Source: Clostridiales bacterium
Lineage (GTDB): Bacteria > Bacillota > Clostridia > Oscillospirales > CAG-272
Length of the DNA: 64,000 bases
Assembly (NCBI GenBank): GCA_022791685.1
Contig: JAAVZO010000032.1
Location: 124,001-188,000 of the forward strand
Direction of reading: 5' to 3'
The position numbers and the translations under genes are program-made. Each line of letters starts with the position of its first letter. Within the stretch, counting starts at the first letter, position 1. A model generated the notes under the pieces. The model was given only the letters and a program-made list of their open reading frames with translations. It searched no databases and was not told the origin of the DNA. Positions 28,218-37,659 of the stretch are shown here, in pieces.

Positions 28218-29684
28218 TTATTCTGTCTCGATATTTTCGAGGTAGTTTTCATTGAACTTTTCGATTTTTTGTTCAATTGCTGATCTTGAGCTTTCGTATT
28301 TTGACGCAACATTCGGATTCTTATCATATATCCACGAATATAGACTTATAACCATGTCCTCAAGGAATGAACCGTTTGTAAATGCGAAGTCAAAATATAC
28401 AGAATCGCTGATAAGGTCGAGCATTTCAGCAGTGTTGTCGTCGCGGCTGTATTTTCCCTTGAGTGCAGTATCGTAGTAAGTATTCTTAACGCTCTTATAG
28501 CTTTCAGCATTAAGCGCTTCGAGCATTACGGCGCTCATTTCGGGGTTTTTAGCAGTGACTGGAACAGCCATATAATATATTCCTAAGTTGTAGGTTATAT
28601 AGTCTTCCTGCTTTTCGTCGAACATCGGTACCGGAATTATACCGTAGTCTCCGGTCATTCCACGGAGTGTATCTGTCATAGTGATAGCTTCACCCATAAA
28701 CAGTACTCTGTCGTTCATAAATGCGGAATATACTTCGGTTTTCTGGTCATTTGCGCCCCAGTCATTTCTGTTGTAATAAACAGAATCATTCTCGTTTATA
28801 AGCGTGTAAACTCTGTTGTAAATGTCGATATATCTTTCATTCAAATATTCGACATTATATTTTCCATCAACGATCTTTGCAGAGGTCTGTACTCCGGAAG
28901 AAGCTAAAACAGCTCGTCCGCTGTGGCAGCCTACAGTATATCCGATACGGTCGTCATTGATAGAATATGTCTGGTCGCCGTTGAGGTCAGCGAGTGCGGC
29001 GTTCGCCATTTCATTGAGCTTGTCAAGTGTCCACTTGCGATTGCTTACAAGCTCGTATGGGTCTTCAAGATTCAGCGTGTCGAGGAGGTTTTTGTTGAAA
29101 TATACGACCTCAAGATTTCTTATCAAGTCGAGCGAAAGATAACCGGCTGCATTGTACAGCTGACCGAATACTTCCGCGTTGTCGTTCCAACCTTTGCACC
29201 ACCACGGCTGGTCAAATTCGAGCACATCGTAGTCGAGAAGGTTCAAGAAGTAACCGTGAGTTTCGCAGCCCCACCAGTAGTCGGGCATGACCACATCGTA
29301 TTCACCGCTGTTAGACATTACGTCGTTTTGAATAGTGCTGTTCCACATATTGGAGTCATCTGGGAGAGTGAACGAATTGATCTTCACATTAAAACGCTCA
29401 GCTATTTTTCTATTTCGTTCATAAACTGCGTCGTTGAGCAGGTCTCCGTTGGCTTCCTCAACAAAAATGTCGTCTGCGCGTTCTTCGCGTACAAGCATTG
29501 TAAAGTCAGCGCCGCCGAAATTATATTCGCCTAAATTGTCAAGAAAAGGCTTTTCAATTTCTGGAGCTGTAGTATCGGTTGAGTCATTAGTATCGTTACC
29601 GGGATTGGAGGAAGGAGTACTCTGGCAAGAGGCAATGTTGATTACCATCCCCATGAGAAGGCATAATGCTACAAATTTTTTCAT
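28218..29684 (-). CDS. Orphan solute-binding-like lipoprotein (intact, no G tract)
   Basis: The product is 488 residues. The signal peptide MKKFVALCLLMGMVINIASC ends in lipobox IASC, then a Ser/Thr/Asp linker. The mature fold carries LNDAVYERNRKIAERFNV, VVMPDYWWGCET, FDQPWW, FNKNLLDTLNLEDPYELV, WTLDKLNEM, the acidic loop DLNGDQTYSINDDRIGY and GKYSRDDNTAEMLDLI. It is a tandem paralogue of the gene at 29906-31344, highly similar along its length, but has no homopolymer tract in the linker. ATG 29684 is set by GAAAGGAA upstream. No ABC permease is nearby. Confidence 0.9.
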   Translation of the reverse strand: MKKFVALCLLMGMVINIASCQSTPSSNPGNDTNDSTDTTAPEIEKPFLDNLGEYNFGGADFTMLVREERADDIFVEEANGDLLNDAVYERNRKIAERFNVKINSFTLPDDSNMWNSTIQNDVMSNSGEYDVVMPDYWWGCETHGYFLNLLDYDVLEFDQPWWCKGWNDNAEVFGQLYNAAGYLSLDLIRNLEVVYFNKNLLDTLNLEDPYELVSNRKWTLDKLNEMANAALADLNGDQTYSINDDRIGYTVGCHSGRAVLASSGVQTSAKIVDGKYNVEYLNERYIDIYNRVYTLINENDSVYYNRNDWGANDQKTEVYSAFMNDRVLFMGEAITMTDTLRGMTGDYGIIPVPMFDEKQEDYITYNLGIYYMAVPVTAKNPEMSAVMLEALNAESYKSVKNTYYDTALKGKYSRDDNTAEMLDLISDSVYFDFAFTNGSFLEDMVISLYSWIYDKNPNVASKYESSRSAIEQKIEKFNENYLENIETE

Positions 29685-29756
29685 TTCAGGATTCCTTTCA
29701 GAATATTGATGAATTTTATAGCAGATATCCGCGTTAAAGCTTGTAATTACAATATT

Positions 29757-29785
29757 ATTATAAATCAAATGTGCCGCAAAGTAAA
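29757..29785 (-). promoter_or_regulatory. Promoter of the 28218-29684 lipoprotein
   Basis: Minus strand: TTTACT (29785-29780), a 17-bp spacer and TATAAT (29762-29757). Confidence 0.65.
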
Positions 29786-29860
29786 TATAAAAAAATTGCA
29801 TGCTGTTATAATTTATTAGCAATAGATCAAGTATGGCAATTTATTACATGAGAGTAAATA

Positions 29861-29893
29861 AAAAATCGCCTGCTGTTTATGTGCAGCAGGCAA
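29861..29893 (-). terminator. Terminator after the 29906-31344 lipoprotein
   Basis: GCCTGCTG pairs with CAGCAGGC, followed on the minus strand by GATTTTTTATTT. Confidence 0.85.
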
Positions 29894-29905
29894 TCGTAAT
29901 TTATA

Positions 29906-31344
29906 TTATTTTATATTTTCAGCGTATGTTTTCATCAAATCTTCAAGCTTTTGCTCATACATTGCTTTCTTGCCTTCGTAATTCGAAATGATATTAGGTC
30001 TTTTATTCTCTATCCATTCGAATGGCTCTCTTACAATATATCCGGTAGCGGCTTCATTAACAAATGTGAAATCAAAAAATGCTGAATTTGAGATCAAGTC
30101 AAGCATAATGCCGGTTTCGTCGTCACGGCTGTATTTACCCTTGAGCGCAACATTGTAGTACGCTTCATTTACGCTCTTGTAGCTTTCAGCGTTCAGCGCT
30201 TCAAGCATAACGGCAGACATTTCAGGATCTTTAGCCGATAACGGAATTGCCATATATATTACCCCAAGGCTGGCGGTTATATAATTCTCCTGCTGCTCAT
30301 TAAACATTGGACAGGGAACTATGCCGTAGTCACTGGCCATTTCGCGAAGCGCGTCAGTGAGTTCAAGCGCACCGCCCAAAAAGAGAAGTCGATCATTCAT
30401 GAAAGCCTGAACTTCTTCTCCAGATGTGCTGTAGTGAACCGACTCAGTTTCATTTATGAGCTTATATACGCGTTCGTGCATACTTATAAAACGATCGTTT
30501 ATAAAGTTATACTCATATGAACCGTCCGCAGTTGTAGTAGCTAACTGCATTCCAGCGGAAACAAGAATGGCACGTCCGGCATGGAGTCCAAACGAATAGC
30601 CAAGACGGTCGGTCTCGAGCGAATATGTCTGGTCACCGTTCAGGTCGGCGAGTGCAGCGTCAGCCATTTCGTTGAGCTTGTCAATGGTCCATTTGTGGTC
30701 GTTTACGAGCTTATAAGGGTCTTCAAGATTCAATGAATCAATGAGCTCCTTGTTAAAAAAGATGACCTCGAGATTTGAAATAGTGTCAAGCACCAGTGAA
30801 CCAACTGCATTATACAGCTGACCGTATACTGTGGCGTTATCATTCCATCCGGCACACCACCAAGGCTGATCCAGTTCAAGTACATCATAATCGAGCATAT
30901 TCAAAAATAGCCCTTTAGTTTCGCAGCCCCACCAATAGTCAGGCATTACGACATCATACTCACCGCTGTTTGACATAACGTCATTCTGAAGCGCGGTATT
31001 CCATAGATTGGAATCGTCTGTTAATGACAGAATGTTCAAATTTACATTGAAGCGTTCAGCAATTTTAGTGTTGCGATCATAGATCGCGTCGTTCAATACA
31101 TCGCCGGTAGCTTCATCAGAATTGAGCTTGTTGTAACGGGATTCGATTACAAGAATGTTAAAATCAGCACCGTCGTAATTATATTCTCCTAAATTGTCAA
31201 GAAATGGTTTTTCTAAAGTCGGGGGGGGGTGCTATCAGAAAAGTCCGTTGAATCGTTTTCAGGCGTAGACGAAGGGGTATTTTGACAAGCAGCAATGTTT
31301 GCCACTATGCCCATAAGGAGGCATAGCGCCACTACCTTTTTCAT
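29906..31344 (-). CDS. Orphan solute-binding-like lipoprotein, out of frame at a C9 tract
   Basis: ATG 31344 begins a signal peptide (MKKVVALCLLMG..., lipobox IAAC) nearly the same as that of its tandem paralogue at 28218-29684. In the linker, nine C on the coding strand (31229-31221) throw the frame off, giving a TAG at 31215-31213 after 43 codons. The rest of the protein (from LEKPFLDNLGEYNY onward) continues in another frame to 29906. With seven or ten C the gene would read through as about 479 residues. All family motifs downstream are intact (DQPWW, DLNGDQTYS, GKYSRDD), which argues for a switch rather than decay. Promoter and terminator are both present. Confidence 0.88.
31221..31229 (+). 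repeat. G9/C9 tract inside a lipoprotein gene
   Basis: Nine G on the plus strand encode part of the Pro-rich linker of the minus-strand lipoprotein (codons 39-42). The tandem paralogue has ordinary codons at this place. Current length gives the OFF frame. Confidence 0.92.
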
Positions 31345-31463
31345 ATTTGTTACCGCAGCTTTCGTTAAGACGATTTATCGCCGTGCGAAAAGCTCCCTTT
31401 CTGGATTTAATTAAGATGATTTTGTCGATAGATATCTACGTTAAATATGTAATTACATAATAT

Positions 31464-31492
31464 AGTATAAACTAAACACAAACTAAAGTCAA
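31464..31492 (-). promoter_or_regulatory. Promoter of the phase-off lipoprotein
   Basis: Minus strand: TTGACT (31492-31487), a 17-bp spacer and TATACT (31469-31464). An intact promoter supports a live gene despite the frameshift. Confidence 0.75.
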
Positions 31493-31522
31493 TATAAATA
31501 ATTTGCAATTTATTATAATTTA

Positions 31523-32386
31523 TTAGCTGTAAAGCCACGGTTCATTCATAAATTGCGTTGGCGATACGCCGACTTCCTTTTTAAAGCAGAGCGAAAAATA
31601 TGACACGTCAGAAAATCTAAGTGAATTTGCAACATTTTTTATCGGTATTCGGTCTCGCAGCATATTTTTAGCAGCGGTAATACGCAATTCAGTCAAATAT
31701 TTCATCGGAGTTTTGCCATATTGATTTCTGAATATTCGAATAACCGTCGATTCGTGCATATACATATATTCTGCGATCATTGGCAGCGAGATGTCATTGT
31801 ATATATTAAAATCAATGTACCGTTTTATATTTTCAGCATTGGAATATACTATTACCTTGCCATTTTCTTCATTGTTCGCGCCAACTATAGATAGAATATC
31901 TGATATTTTGGTTGAACAGCAGCGTTGTATCTCGTCAATATTATTTTGCGTGCTGTTTACGAGCATTTTAATTATCGCGCGAATGTCCTGCTCAATGTGC
32001 TTACTGGCGTTTTTGATAACAACTACCATCTCATCGATTTGGTATAACTCGATTAGGCTTTTAACAAGCTGCCCCTGCACATTTACCCAGATTTTTTCAT
32101 AAGGGTCGACTTTATCTGAATAATAGTGACCAGTAAATCCCTTCTTTAAAAGATAAAAATCTCCTGCGTGTACAGTATAACGGCTGCCGCCTGAATCGAT
32201 ATATCCGCTTCCGGATACAACATATTCGAACACATATACAAAATTATCATAACGAAACATCTCATATTTAGGATTTGGCTTCGTTACGCCGCACATATTG
32301 ACGAAAAATATATTATTTCGATTATTAACATTTGCCATTCCATCATGGTATATTACTTCATTGATGTAATTTACATATTGTTTCAT
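31523..32386 (-). CDS. AraC-family transcriptional regulator
   Basis: The protein has 287 residues. The N-terminal half is an AraC-type cupin-like sensor (YVVSGSGYIDSGGSRYTVHAGDF near residue 55). The C-terminal 100 residues hold two helix-turn-helix motifs (ISLPMIAEYMYMHESTVIRI and RIPIKNVANSLRFSDVSYFS) ending with the family mark GVSPTQF. Sugar or peptide control is typical. It ends about 30 nt before the -35 of the phase-off lipoprotein and is read in the same direction, so it is a candidate regulator of the adjacent lipoproteins, though this is inference from position. Confidence 0.9.
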   Translation of the reverse strand: MKQYVNYINEVIYHDGMANVNNRNNIFFVNMCGVTKPNPKYEMFRYDNFVYVFEYVVSGSGYIDSGGSRYTVHAGDFYLLKKGFTGHYYSDKVDPYEKIWVNVQGQLVKSLIELYQIDEMVVVIKNASKHIEQDIRAIIKMLVNSTQNNIDEIQRCCSTKISDILSIVGANNEENGKVIVYSNAENIKRYIDFNIYNDISLPMIAEYMYMHESTVIRIFRNQYGKTPMKYLTELRITAAKNMLRDRIPIKNVANSLRFSDVSYFSLCFKKEVGVSPTQFMNEPWLYS

Positions 32387-32470
32387 CGCTGCCTCCTATC
32401 GTAGTATATCTAAATTATAGTATAAATTTGTTATGTTGTCAATAAATATTTTAAATTTTTATTATCCTAC

Positions 32471-32515
32471 TTGACAAATCATGATTATTATGATATCATA
32501 TTGATATCACATGTG
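32471..32515 (+). promoter_or_regulatory. SPFH operon promoter with spaced palindromes
   Basis: TTGACA (32471-32476), a 17-bp spacer and TATCAT (32494-32499). Two TGATATCA palindromes (32491-32498 and 32502-32509) have centres 11 bp apart and one covers the -10. ATCATGAT (32478-32485) lies in the spacer and CACATGTG at 32508-32515. One-turn spacing suits a ribbon-helix-helix repressor such as the one encoded at 33600. Confidence 0.6.
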
Positions 32516-32554
32516 TGAGCTAAAATACATAATTCTGAAAGGAATGAATTTTCA

Positions 32555-33598
32555 ATGAAAGAAAAAATCATCAAAGCTAAAAGTGGAATGGGCGTATTGT
32601 TTGCGGTCATACTTGGGTATATCGTATCAATTGGTATCACCATTTTCGGAGGAGTTGCTATTGAATCGGCAATTGGCGGCGTGGAGATGGCTGTAGGTGT
32701 TATTATACTTGTCGCAGGTATAATTCTCCTGACTATTGGCTGGATACCTCTGCTCGGACTCAAGATTCTCCGACCGCAGGAAGCGCTGGTTTTGACGCTT
32801 TTCGGACGCTATTATGGCACTATCAAAGAGCCCGGCTTTTTCTTCGTAAACCCCTTCTGCTCGTCGGTAAATCCGGCAGCTAAGACTAAGCTCAATCAGA
32901 GCGGTGACGTATCGAATCATGGAACGAGCATTTTAAATCTTGGCGTGAATGCGTCGTCGATGAATGCGAATATCGAGATGGCAAACAATAAGATTTCTTT
33001 GAAGATAATGACGCTCAACAACAATCGTCAGAAGATAAACGACTGCCTTGGTAATCCGGTCGAAATTGGTATAGCTGTAATGTGGCGCGTTGTAGATACC
33101 GCAAAAGCGGTGTTTAATGTCGACAACTACAAGGAATATCTCTCGCTCCAATGCGATACAGCGCTGCGTGATATCGTCAGAATCTATCCTTACGACGTAT
33201 CGCCGGACGTTGACACTACAGGCGACGGTGTTGCTGACGAAGGAAGCCTTCGCGGCTCGAGTGAGGTCGTAGCGGCAAGAATTCGCGACCAGATCGGTCA
33301 GAAGGTAGCCGACGCGGGAATTGAAGTAATTGAAGCACGCATAACCTACCTTGCGTATGCACCAGAAATTGCGGCGGTAATGCTTCAGCGCCAGCAGGCT
33401 TCGGCTATAATCGACGCGCGCAAGATGATAGTTGACGGCGCGGTCGGAATGGTTGAAATGGCGCTCGAGCGTCTTGCGGAAAATGATACGATCCAGCTCG
33501 ATGAGGAGCGCAAGGCGGCTATGGTATCGAATCTGCTTGTCGTGCTCTGCGGAAACCATGACGCACAGCCGATAGTAAATTCGGGAAGTCTTTACTAA
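32555..33598 (+). CDS. SPFH/Band-7 domain membrane protein
   Basis: The protein has 347 residues. Two N-terminal membrane helices (residues about 11-35 and 43-70) are followed by an SPFH domain beginning [23 protein letters not shown], then [51 protein letters not shown] and a helical tail. Such proteins form oligomeric scaffolds in membrane microdomains, and the role here is unknown. GAAAGGAATG precedes the ATG. It starts a three-gene operon with a small RHH protein and an SdpI-like protein. Confidence 0.88.
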   Translation: MKEKIIKAKSGMGVLFAVILGYIVSIGITIFGGVAIESAIGGVEMAVGVIILVAGIILLTIGWIPLLGLKILRPQEALVLTLFGRYYGTIKEPGFFFVNPFCSSVNPAAKTKLNQSGDVSNHGTSILNLGVNASSMNANIEMANNKISLKIMTLNNNRQKINDCLGNPVEIGIAVMWRVVDTAKAVFNVDNYKEYLSLQCDTALRDIVRIYPYDVSPDVDTTGDGVADEGSLRGSSEVVAARIRDQIGQKVADAGIEVIEARITYLAYAPEIAAVMLQRQQASAIIDARKMIVDGAVGMVEMALERLAENDTIQLDEERKAAMVSNLLVVLCGNHDAQPIVNSGSLY

Positions 33599-33599
33599 T

Positions 33600-33803
33600 A
33601 TGGCGGATAAGAAGCAGATACCGCTGCGCCTTTCTGAGAAGCTGTACAATGAGATCGCCGCATGGGCGGAGGATGACTTCCGTTCGGTGAACGGTCAGAT
33701 CGAGTATATTCTCACTGAATGTGTCAAGCAGCGCAAAAAAAGCGGCAAGTATGTCTCCGAGGATATCGACAAGCCGCTTGATGTTGATGTCAGCAAAATG
33801 TGA
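33600..33803 (+). CDS. Small ribbon-helix-helix (Arc-like) DNA-binding protein
   Basis: This 67-residue protein begins QIPLRLSEKLYNEIAAWAED, the beta strand plus helix A of an Arc/MetJ fold, followed by SVNGQIEYILTECVKQRKK for helix B, then a charged tail. RHH dimers use the strand to read DNA. It starts 1 nt after the SPFH stop, so it is translationally coupled. It may autoregulate the operon through the palindromes at 32478-32509, or act as an adaptor to SPFH. Confidence 0.75.
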   Translation: MADKKQIPLRLSEKLYNEIAAWAEDDFRSVNGQIEYILTECVKQRKKSGKYVSEDIDKPLDVDVSKM

Positions 33804-33815
33804 TGTGAGGCAGCT

Positions 33816-34196
33816 ATGATTGGACTGTGGATAATAATATTGATATTACTTCTGTTTATGCCTCTGATATTGATGGTCTGCGGCGCGATGTTCATTAAGA
33901 ATCCACCGGAGGATATCAATAGTGCGCTTGGTTACAGAACTCGCCGTTCAATGATGAATATTGACACATGGCTGTTCGCACATCGGTATATCGGTCGTTT
34001 GTGGCTTGTTATTGGGATTATCATGATACCGGTTACAGTGATAGCTATGCTTCCTGTACTCGGTGGCAGCGAACAAGCGGTGATGATTCGCTATGGAATT
34101 ATAACTGCTGTTCAGGTTGCCGCGATGCTTATCCCGATCTGTTTTACTGAGACAGCATTAAAGCGCAATTTCGATGAATTTGGTCGCAGAAGATAA
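33816..34196 (+). CDS. SdpI-family membrane protein
   Basis: This 126-residue protein has about four helices and the SdpI family mark GYRTRRSMMNIDTWLFAHRY near residue 38. SdpI in Bacillus is an immunity and signalling protein against the SdpC toxin; most relatives have no known role. It is the last gene of the SPFH operon, 12 nt after the RHH gene. No SdpC-like toxin gene was seen nearby. Confidence 0.8.
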   Translation: MIGLWIIILILLLFMPLILMVCGAMFIKNPPEDINSALGYRTRRSMMNIDTWLFAHRYIGRLWLVIGIIMIPVTVIAMLPVLGGSEQAVMIRYGIITAVQVAAMLIPICFTETALKRNFDEFGRRR

Positions 34197-34213
34197 TTAT
34201 TTTGTATAATAAT

Positions 34214-34259
34214 AAGTGAATATGATTTAAAATATTTATGTTTTAAATCATATTCACTT
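34214..34259 (+). terminator. Long AT-rich terminator hairpin
   Basis: A perfect 19-bp stem (34214-34232 with 34241-34259) and an 8-nt loop lie 17 nt after the SdpI-like gene. Confidence 0.75.
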
Positions 34260-34295
34260 TAATTTATATATTTTAAATTATTTTCAGCGAATTAC

Positions 34296-34325
34296 TTGAC
34301 AAACTGCAATATAATATGTTACAAT
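34296..34325 (+). promoter_or_regulatory. Promoter of the 34364 lipoprotein
   Basis: TTGACA (34296-34301), an 18-bp spacer and TACAAT (34320-34325), 38 bp before the ATG. The intact promoter supports a functional but currently out-of-frame gene. Confidence 0.7.
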
Positions 34326-34363
34326 ATAATTACCAAAATTTAAATTCGAAAGGCGGAACTAAA

Positions 34364-35841
34364 ATGGCAAAACAGTTTAACAAATGTATGCTCATTCTGC
34401 TCGTTGCGGCAATATTTGGCAGCACCGCATGCGGGGGGGGGTTAATAACTCAAACATCGAAGATGATGTGACGAGTTCTAACGATGAAACCTCCAATGCA
34501 GTTGATGAGACGGTAACCGACGATGTCCCTGCGCTCGATTTCGAAGGATATGAATTCCGGATCGGAACACCGGACAATACCCACTACAATGGCGATCTAT
34601 GTGTCGATGAGATAAACGGTGACGTTTATAATGATGCACTTTTTAATCGTCGCAGAAATGTTGAGAGTCGTTTCAACATTACGATTACTGAAGATGTGTA
34701 TCCAAACGGTCAGGCGAGTGTACTGCGGGATTATATCATAAAAGAGACCGCGGCTGGCGACTGCACCTACGATTTTTCGATGATGACTGAACGCTATGCT
34801 TTGACATTGGCTCTCCAAAATTCGATTTATGATATCAACAATATCAAGTACATAGACCCGGATAAGCCGTACTGGACGCGCCAGATAAACGATGAAATGC
34901 GTATCGGTGACAAGCTGTATTTCATGTTTGGCGATATTTCGACGACAACTCTTGATTTCACGCATTTGATCGCCTTCAATACACGGCTTATTGATGAGTA
35001 TTCGCTTGAAAATCCGTATGATTTAGTCAGGAGTGGAAAGTGGACGTTTGATAAGTTCTGCTCGATGGCTAAGGTCGTAGCAAACGACCTTAACTCGGAC
35101 GGCGTGCAGGATGAGACCGATATGTATGGCTTTGTGTCAGCTCCAAAGCAGATACTTCCGAATTTCTGGATAGCAGCCGGAGAGAGGTCTATCAAAAAAG
35201 ACAATGAGGGATATCCGTATTTTTCACTGCCCGGAGACCAGAAGTTTGCAAACGTGTTTGACAAGATATTCAACATTGTTTGGGACTCCGATATTTGGTA
35301 CCGCAACAAAAACGACAGCAATATTTACTATGAAGATCTGCGTCATTTCCAAGAGGGAAATTCGCTGTTTGCTTCTCACACGCTCTACTCGGTCGGTAAG
35401 CTTCGCGATATGAGAGACGATTTTGGAGTTTTGCCGTATCCGCTTTATGATGAAAGTCAGCAGAATTACTATTCCCGCGTTGAAGCCGGCGCGCAGGTAT
35501 GTGTAGTGCCGATAACAAATGGTAAGCCTGATATAGCAGGCGCGGTTATTGAAGCGATGGCTTCATACGCCTACAATGAGGTAATTCCAGCTTACTATGA
35601 AGTTACTATCAAGGATAAGTATTCACGCGATGACGATTCTGCGGAAATGTTCGATTTGATTGTGGAGACCCGCACATTCGACCTCGGCGATACCTTCTGG
35701 TGTGAGGTGCTGAGAGATGGAATCTTCGCGCAGATGTTCAAGAACAATGACCGCACACTGTCCTCTACGATGGAGAAAAATCGTACAAAGATCGAAACAA
35801 ATATAAATAATGTGAATGAATTCTTCAAGGCGCTTGAATAA
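34364..35841 (+). CDS. Orphan solute-binding-like lipoprotein, out of frame at a G9 tract after the lipobox
   Basis: ATG 34364 (AAAGGCGGAAC upstream) starts a signal peptide of 22 residues with lipobox GSTAC; Cys 23 is TGC at 34430-34432. The next bases are G9, which in this frame gives Gly-Gly-Gly and then TGA at 34469-34471 after 35 codons. The mature protein continues one frame over from VNNSNIEDD to 35841, with DPDKPYW, FNTRLIDEYSLENPYDLV, WTFDKF, the acidic loop DLNSDGVQDETDMYGF and DKYSRDDDSAEMFDLI all intact. Seven or ten G would join the parts into about 492 residues. It is therefore a candidate phase-variable surface lipoprotein, OFF in this assembly. Confidence 0.88.
34433..34441 (+). 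repeat. G9 tract directly after the lipobox cysteine codon
   Basis: Nine G follow TGC of Cys 23. Glycines after the lipobox cysteine are common, so in-frame length changes (7, 10, 13) would be harmless to the protein while others abolish it. Confidence 0.92.
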
Positions 35842-35888
35842 TTTAATAGGACTGGCACGATATGTGTCAGTCCTATTTTGGTTTTATT

Positions 35889-36068
35889 TTAGTCCTTTTT
35901 CTTTGCAGCGTCAACAGGACATACATTTACGCAGATGTTGCAGTCCTTGCATTTTTCGTCGTCGATGCTGAATTTTCCTTCTGCGCTGATGATTATCGCG
36001 TGAAATGGGCACTCAACGTCGCAGGTGCCGCAGCAGATACAGATCGAGCGGTCGATATAGTGTTTCAT
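35889..36068 (-). CDS. Small 2[4Fe-4S] ferredoxin-type protein
   Basis: This 59-residue gene starts at ATG 36068. It has two cysteine clusters, CICCGTCDVECP and CKDCNICVNVCP, matching the CxxCxxCxxxCP pattern of bacterial ferredoxins; the first has one extra Cys. It is 40 nt downstream of the radical SAM gene on the same strand and is the likely electron source for it. AAAGGAATTAA precedes the ATG. Confidence 0.88.
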   Translation of the reverse strand: MKHYIDRSICICCGTCDVECPFHAIIISAEGKFSIDDEKCKDCNICVNVCPVDAAKKKD

Positions 36069-36108
36069 TTATTTAATTCCTTTCGATGGTATATGTCAAT
36101 TCAATCTG

Positions 36109-37659
36109 TCAGGCGTTCTTTTCAGCGCGCTTGTGGTGCTTGATCATACGCAGCTTGACGTAAAGCTTTGGCATTTTGTTGACGAGGAAGTCCTTCAAGT
36201 GATTGCGTACAACTGCATATCCGTCATGCAGCTTTACTAAGAACTTGTACGGTACGTGTTTTCCGGTGATACGCTTGTCGAGCCACTTCTCATACGGCTT
36301 TCCGAGCCACTGCGGCATTTTATACGCCCATTTGTAGCGGCGGACGAAATGCATGAAGTATGCTTCGATGAACAGCACCTGCTCCTCTGGGAACTGCGGC
36401 TGTACAAGCGGAACGCGGCGCTGAGTGAAATCGCCGTCCGGAATAAATCCGGCTTCTTTCGATATTTCGTATAACGGTGTTCCTTCGTATGGATAGAAGA
36501 TGTTCGGAATAACGCGGTCGCTTCGAATGCGTGCGTTAAGCTTTATCGTTTTGAGTGCGCGGTGGATATCCTCATATGGAAGTCCGATTATATTATAAGT
36601 CAGCTGAGCGATACCGTATTTGTGGAACCAGTTCGAGCAGCGGATGATCATCTCGTCAGTCTGATAGCGGCGCAGATACTTGAAGCGCATTTCGGGGTCA
36701 CCGCTTTCGAGTCCCATGTCTATCGTGTAGAATCCAGCTTCCTTCATCTTCTTGACAGTCTCCTCTGTAAGAATGTCAAAGCGGATATTGCCAGTGCAGG
36801 GAAGACCGATCTCTGCCTTGTACATATCAATAAACTTATCGAACCAATCCGGGAACATATTGAATATTGCGTCACGGAAGTTGATAAATTTGATATACGG
36901 ATGCTTTGATATCAGCGTTTTCAGGTATAAGATCGCATTCTCAGGCGAACGGAAGCGGGCGTATATCTTCTTATTCGGGTACACTTTACGGAAGTTTCCG
37001 TTGCCGCAATAGGTGCAGTTATAGAAGCAGCCGCGGCTGACGACCACTATCGCGGTGTTGACCTTTGACGATTCGAGATTGTCGTAGTCGAATAGGTCGA
37101 AATCGGGTATCGGTATGCGGTCGAGGTCGGCGAACAGCGGCGCTATTGGATTGTGCTTGAACGAGCCGTCTGGCATTTTGAAGTATATACTCTCGATATT
37201 CGTGTAGTCTTCGCCAGCCGACATCTTGTCGCAGAGCTCGAGCTCTGGATATTCTCCGTCGCCTACGCACACACAGTCGACACCATCGGCTGCGAGTACT
37301 TCGTCCGGAACGAGCGTGCAGTGATAGCCACCGCAGATGATGAGCACATCAGGGCATACTTCGCGTGTCCATTTTATATATTGCTGACAGTCCGGGAATG
37401 CGGTCGTTCTTATTGAAAAGCCGATAATATCGTATTCGCCGCACTCTTTTAGTCGCTTTTTGAAGTCCTCTTCCGTGTGAAGGTTCAACAGGTGCATTAG
37501 TCCGACATGGTGGCCGCCTTGCTTCAATACGGCGGATATCGACGCGAGTCCCTCATTATAGTTTCCGCCGCTCACCTTGCGCGCGCAGTCACGGTCGGTA
37601 TAGTCGGGGTATACAAGCAGCATTCTCGCCTTGCGCCCGTGAAGATTTTTTAATTCCAT
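36109..37659 (-). CDS. B12-binding-domain radical SAM protein
   Basis: The product has about 516 residues. The N-terminal 150 residues form a cobalamin-binding-like Rossmann domain (MLLVYPDY, GGHHVGLMHL, IICGGYHCTLVPDEVL). The radical SAM core has SRGCFYNCTYCGNG with the CxxxCxxC cluster motif near residue 218. Proteins of this class do methylations or ring rearrangements on lipids, cofactors or secondary metabolites; the substrate is unknown. The start is uncertain. ATG 37659 lies after a TTTGCCC/GGGCAAA hairpin that separates it from GGAGG, and TTG 37683 is an alternative. A ferredoxin gene follows. Confidence 0.88.
   Translation of the reverse strand: MELKNLHGRKARMLLVYPDYTDRDCARKVSGGNYNEGLASISAVLKQGGHHVGLMHLLNLHTEEDFKKRLKECGEYDIIGFSIRTTAFPDCQQYIKWTREVCPDVLIICGGYHCTLVPDEVLAADGVDCVCVGDGEYPELELCDKMSAGEDYTNIESIYFKMPDGSFKHNPIAPLFADLDRIPIPDFDLFDYDNLESSKVNTAIVVVSRGCFYNCTYCGNGNFRKVYPNKKIYARFRSPENAILYLKTLISKHPYIKFINFRDAIFNMFPDWFDKFIDMYKAEIGLPCTGNIRFDILTEETVKKMKEAGFYTIDMGLESGDPEMRFKYLRRYQTDEMIIRCSNWFHKYGIAQLTYNIIGLPYEDIHRALKTIKLNARIRSDRVIPNIFYPYEGTPLYEISKEAGFIPDGDFTQRRVPLVQPQFPEEQVLFIEAYFMHFVRRYKWAYKMPQWLGKPYEKWLDKRITGKHVPYKFLVKLHDGYAVVRNHLKDFLVNKMPKLYVKLRMIKHHKRAEKNA

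Noticed and set aside
31221-34441. Treating the two frameshifted lipoproteins as dead pseudogenes
   Set aside because: The only lesion in each is the homopolymer; promoters, ribosome sites and all downstream motifs are intact. An assembly miscount at the tracts remains possible.
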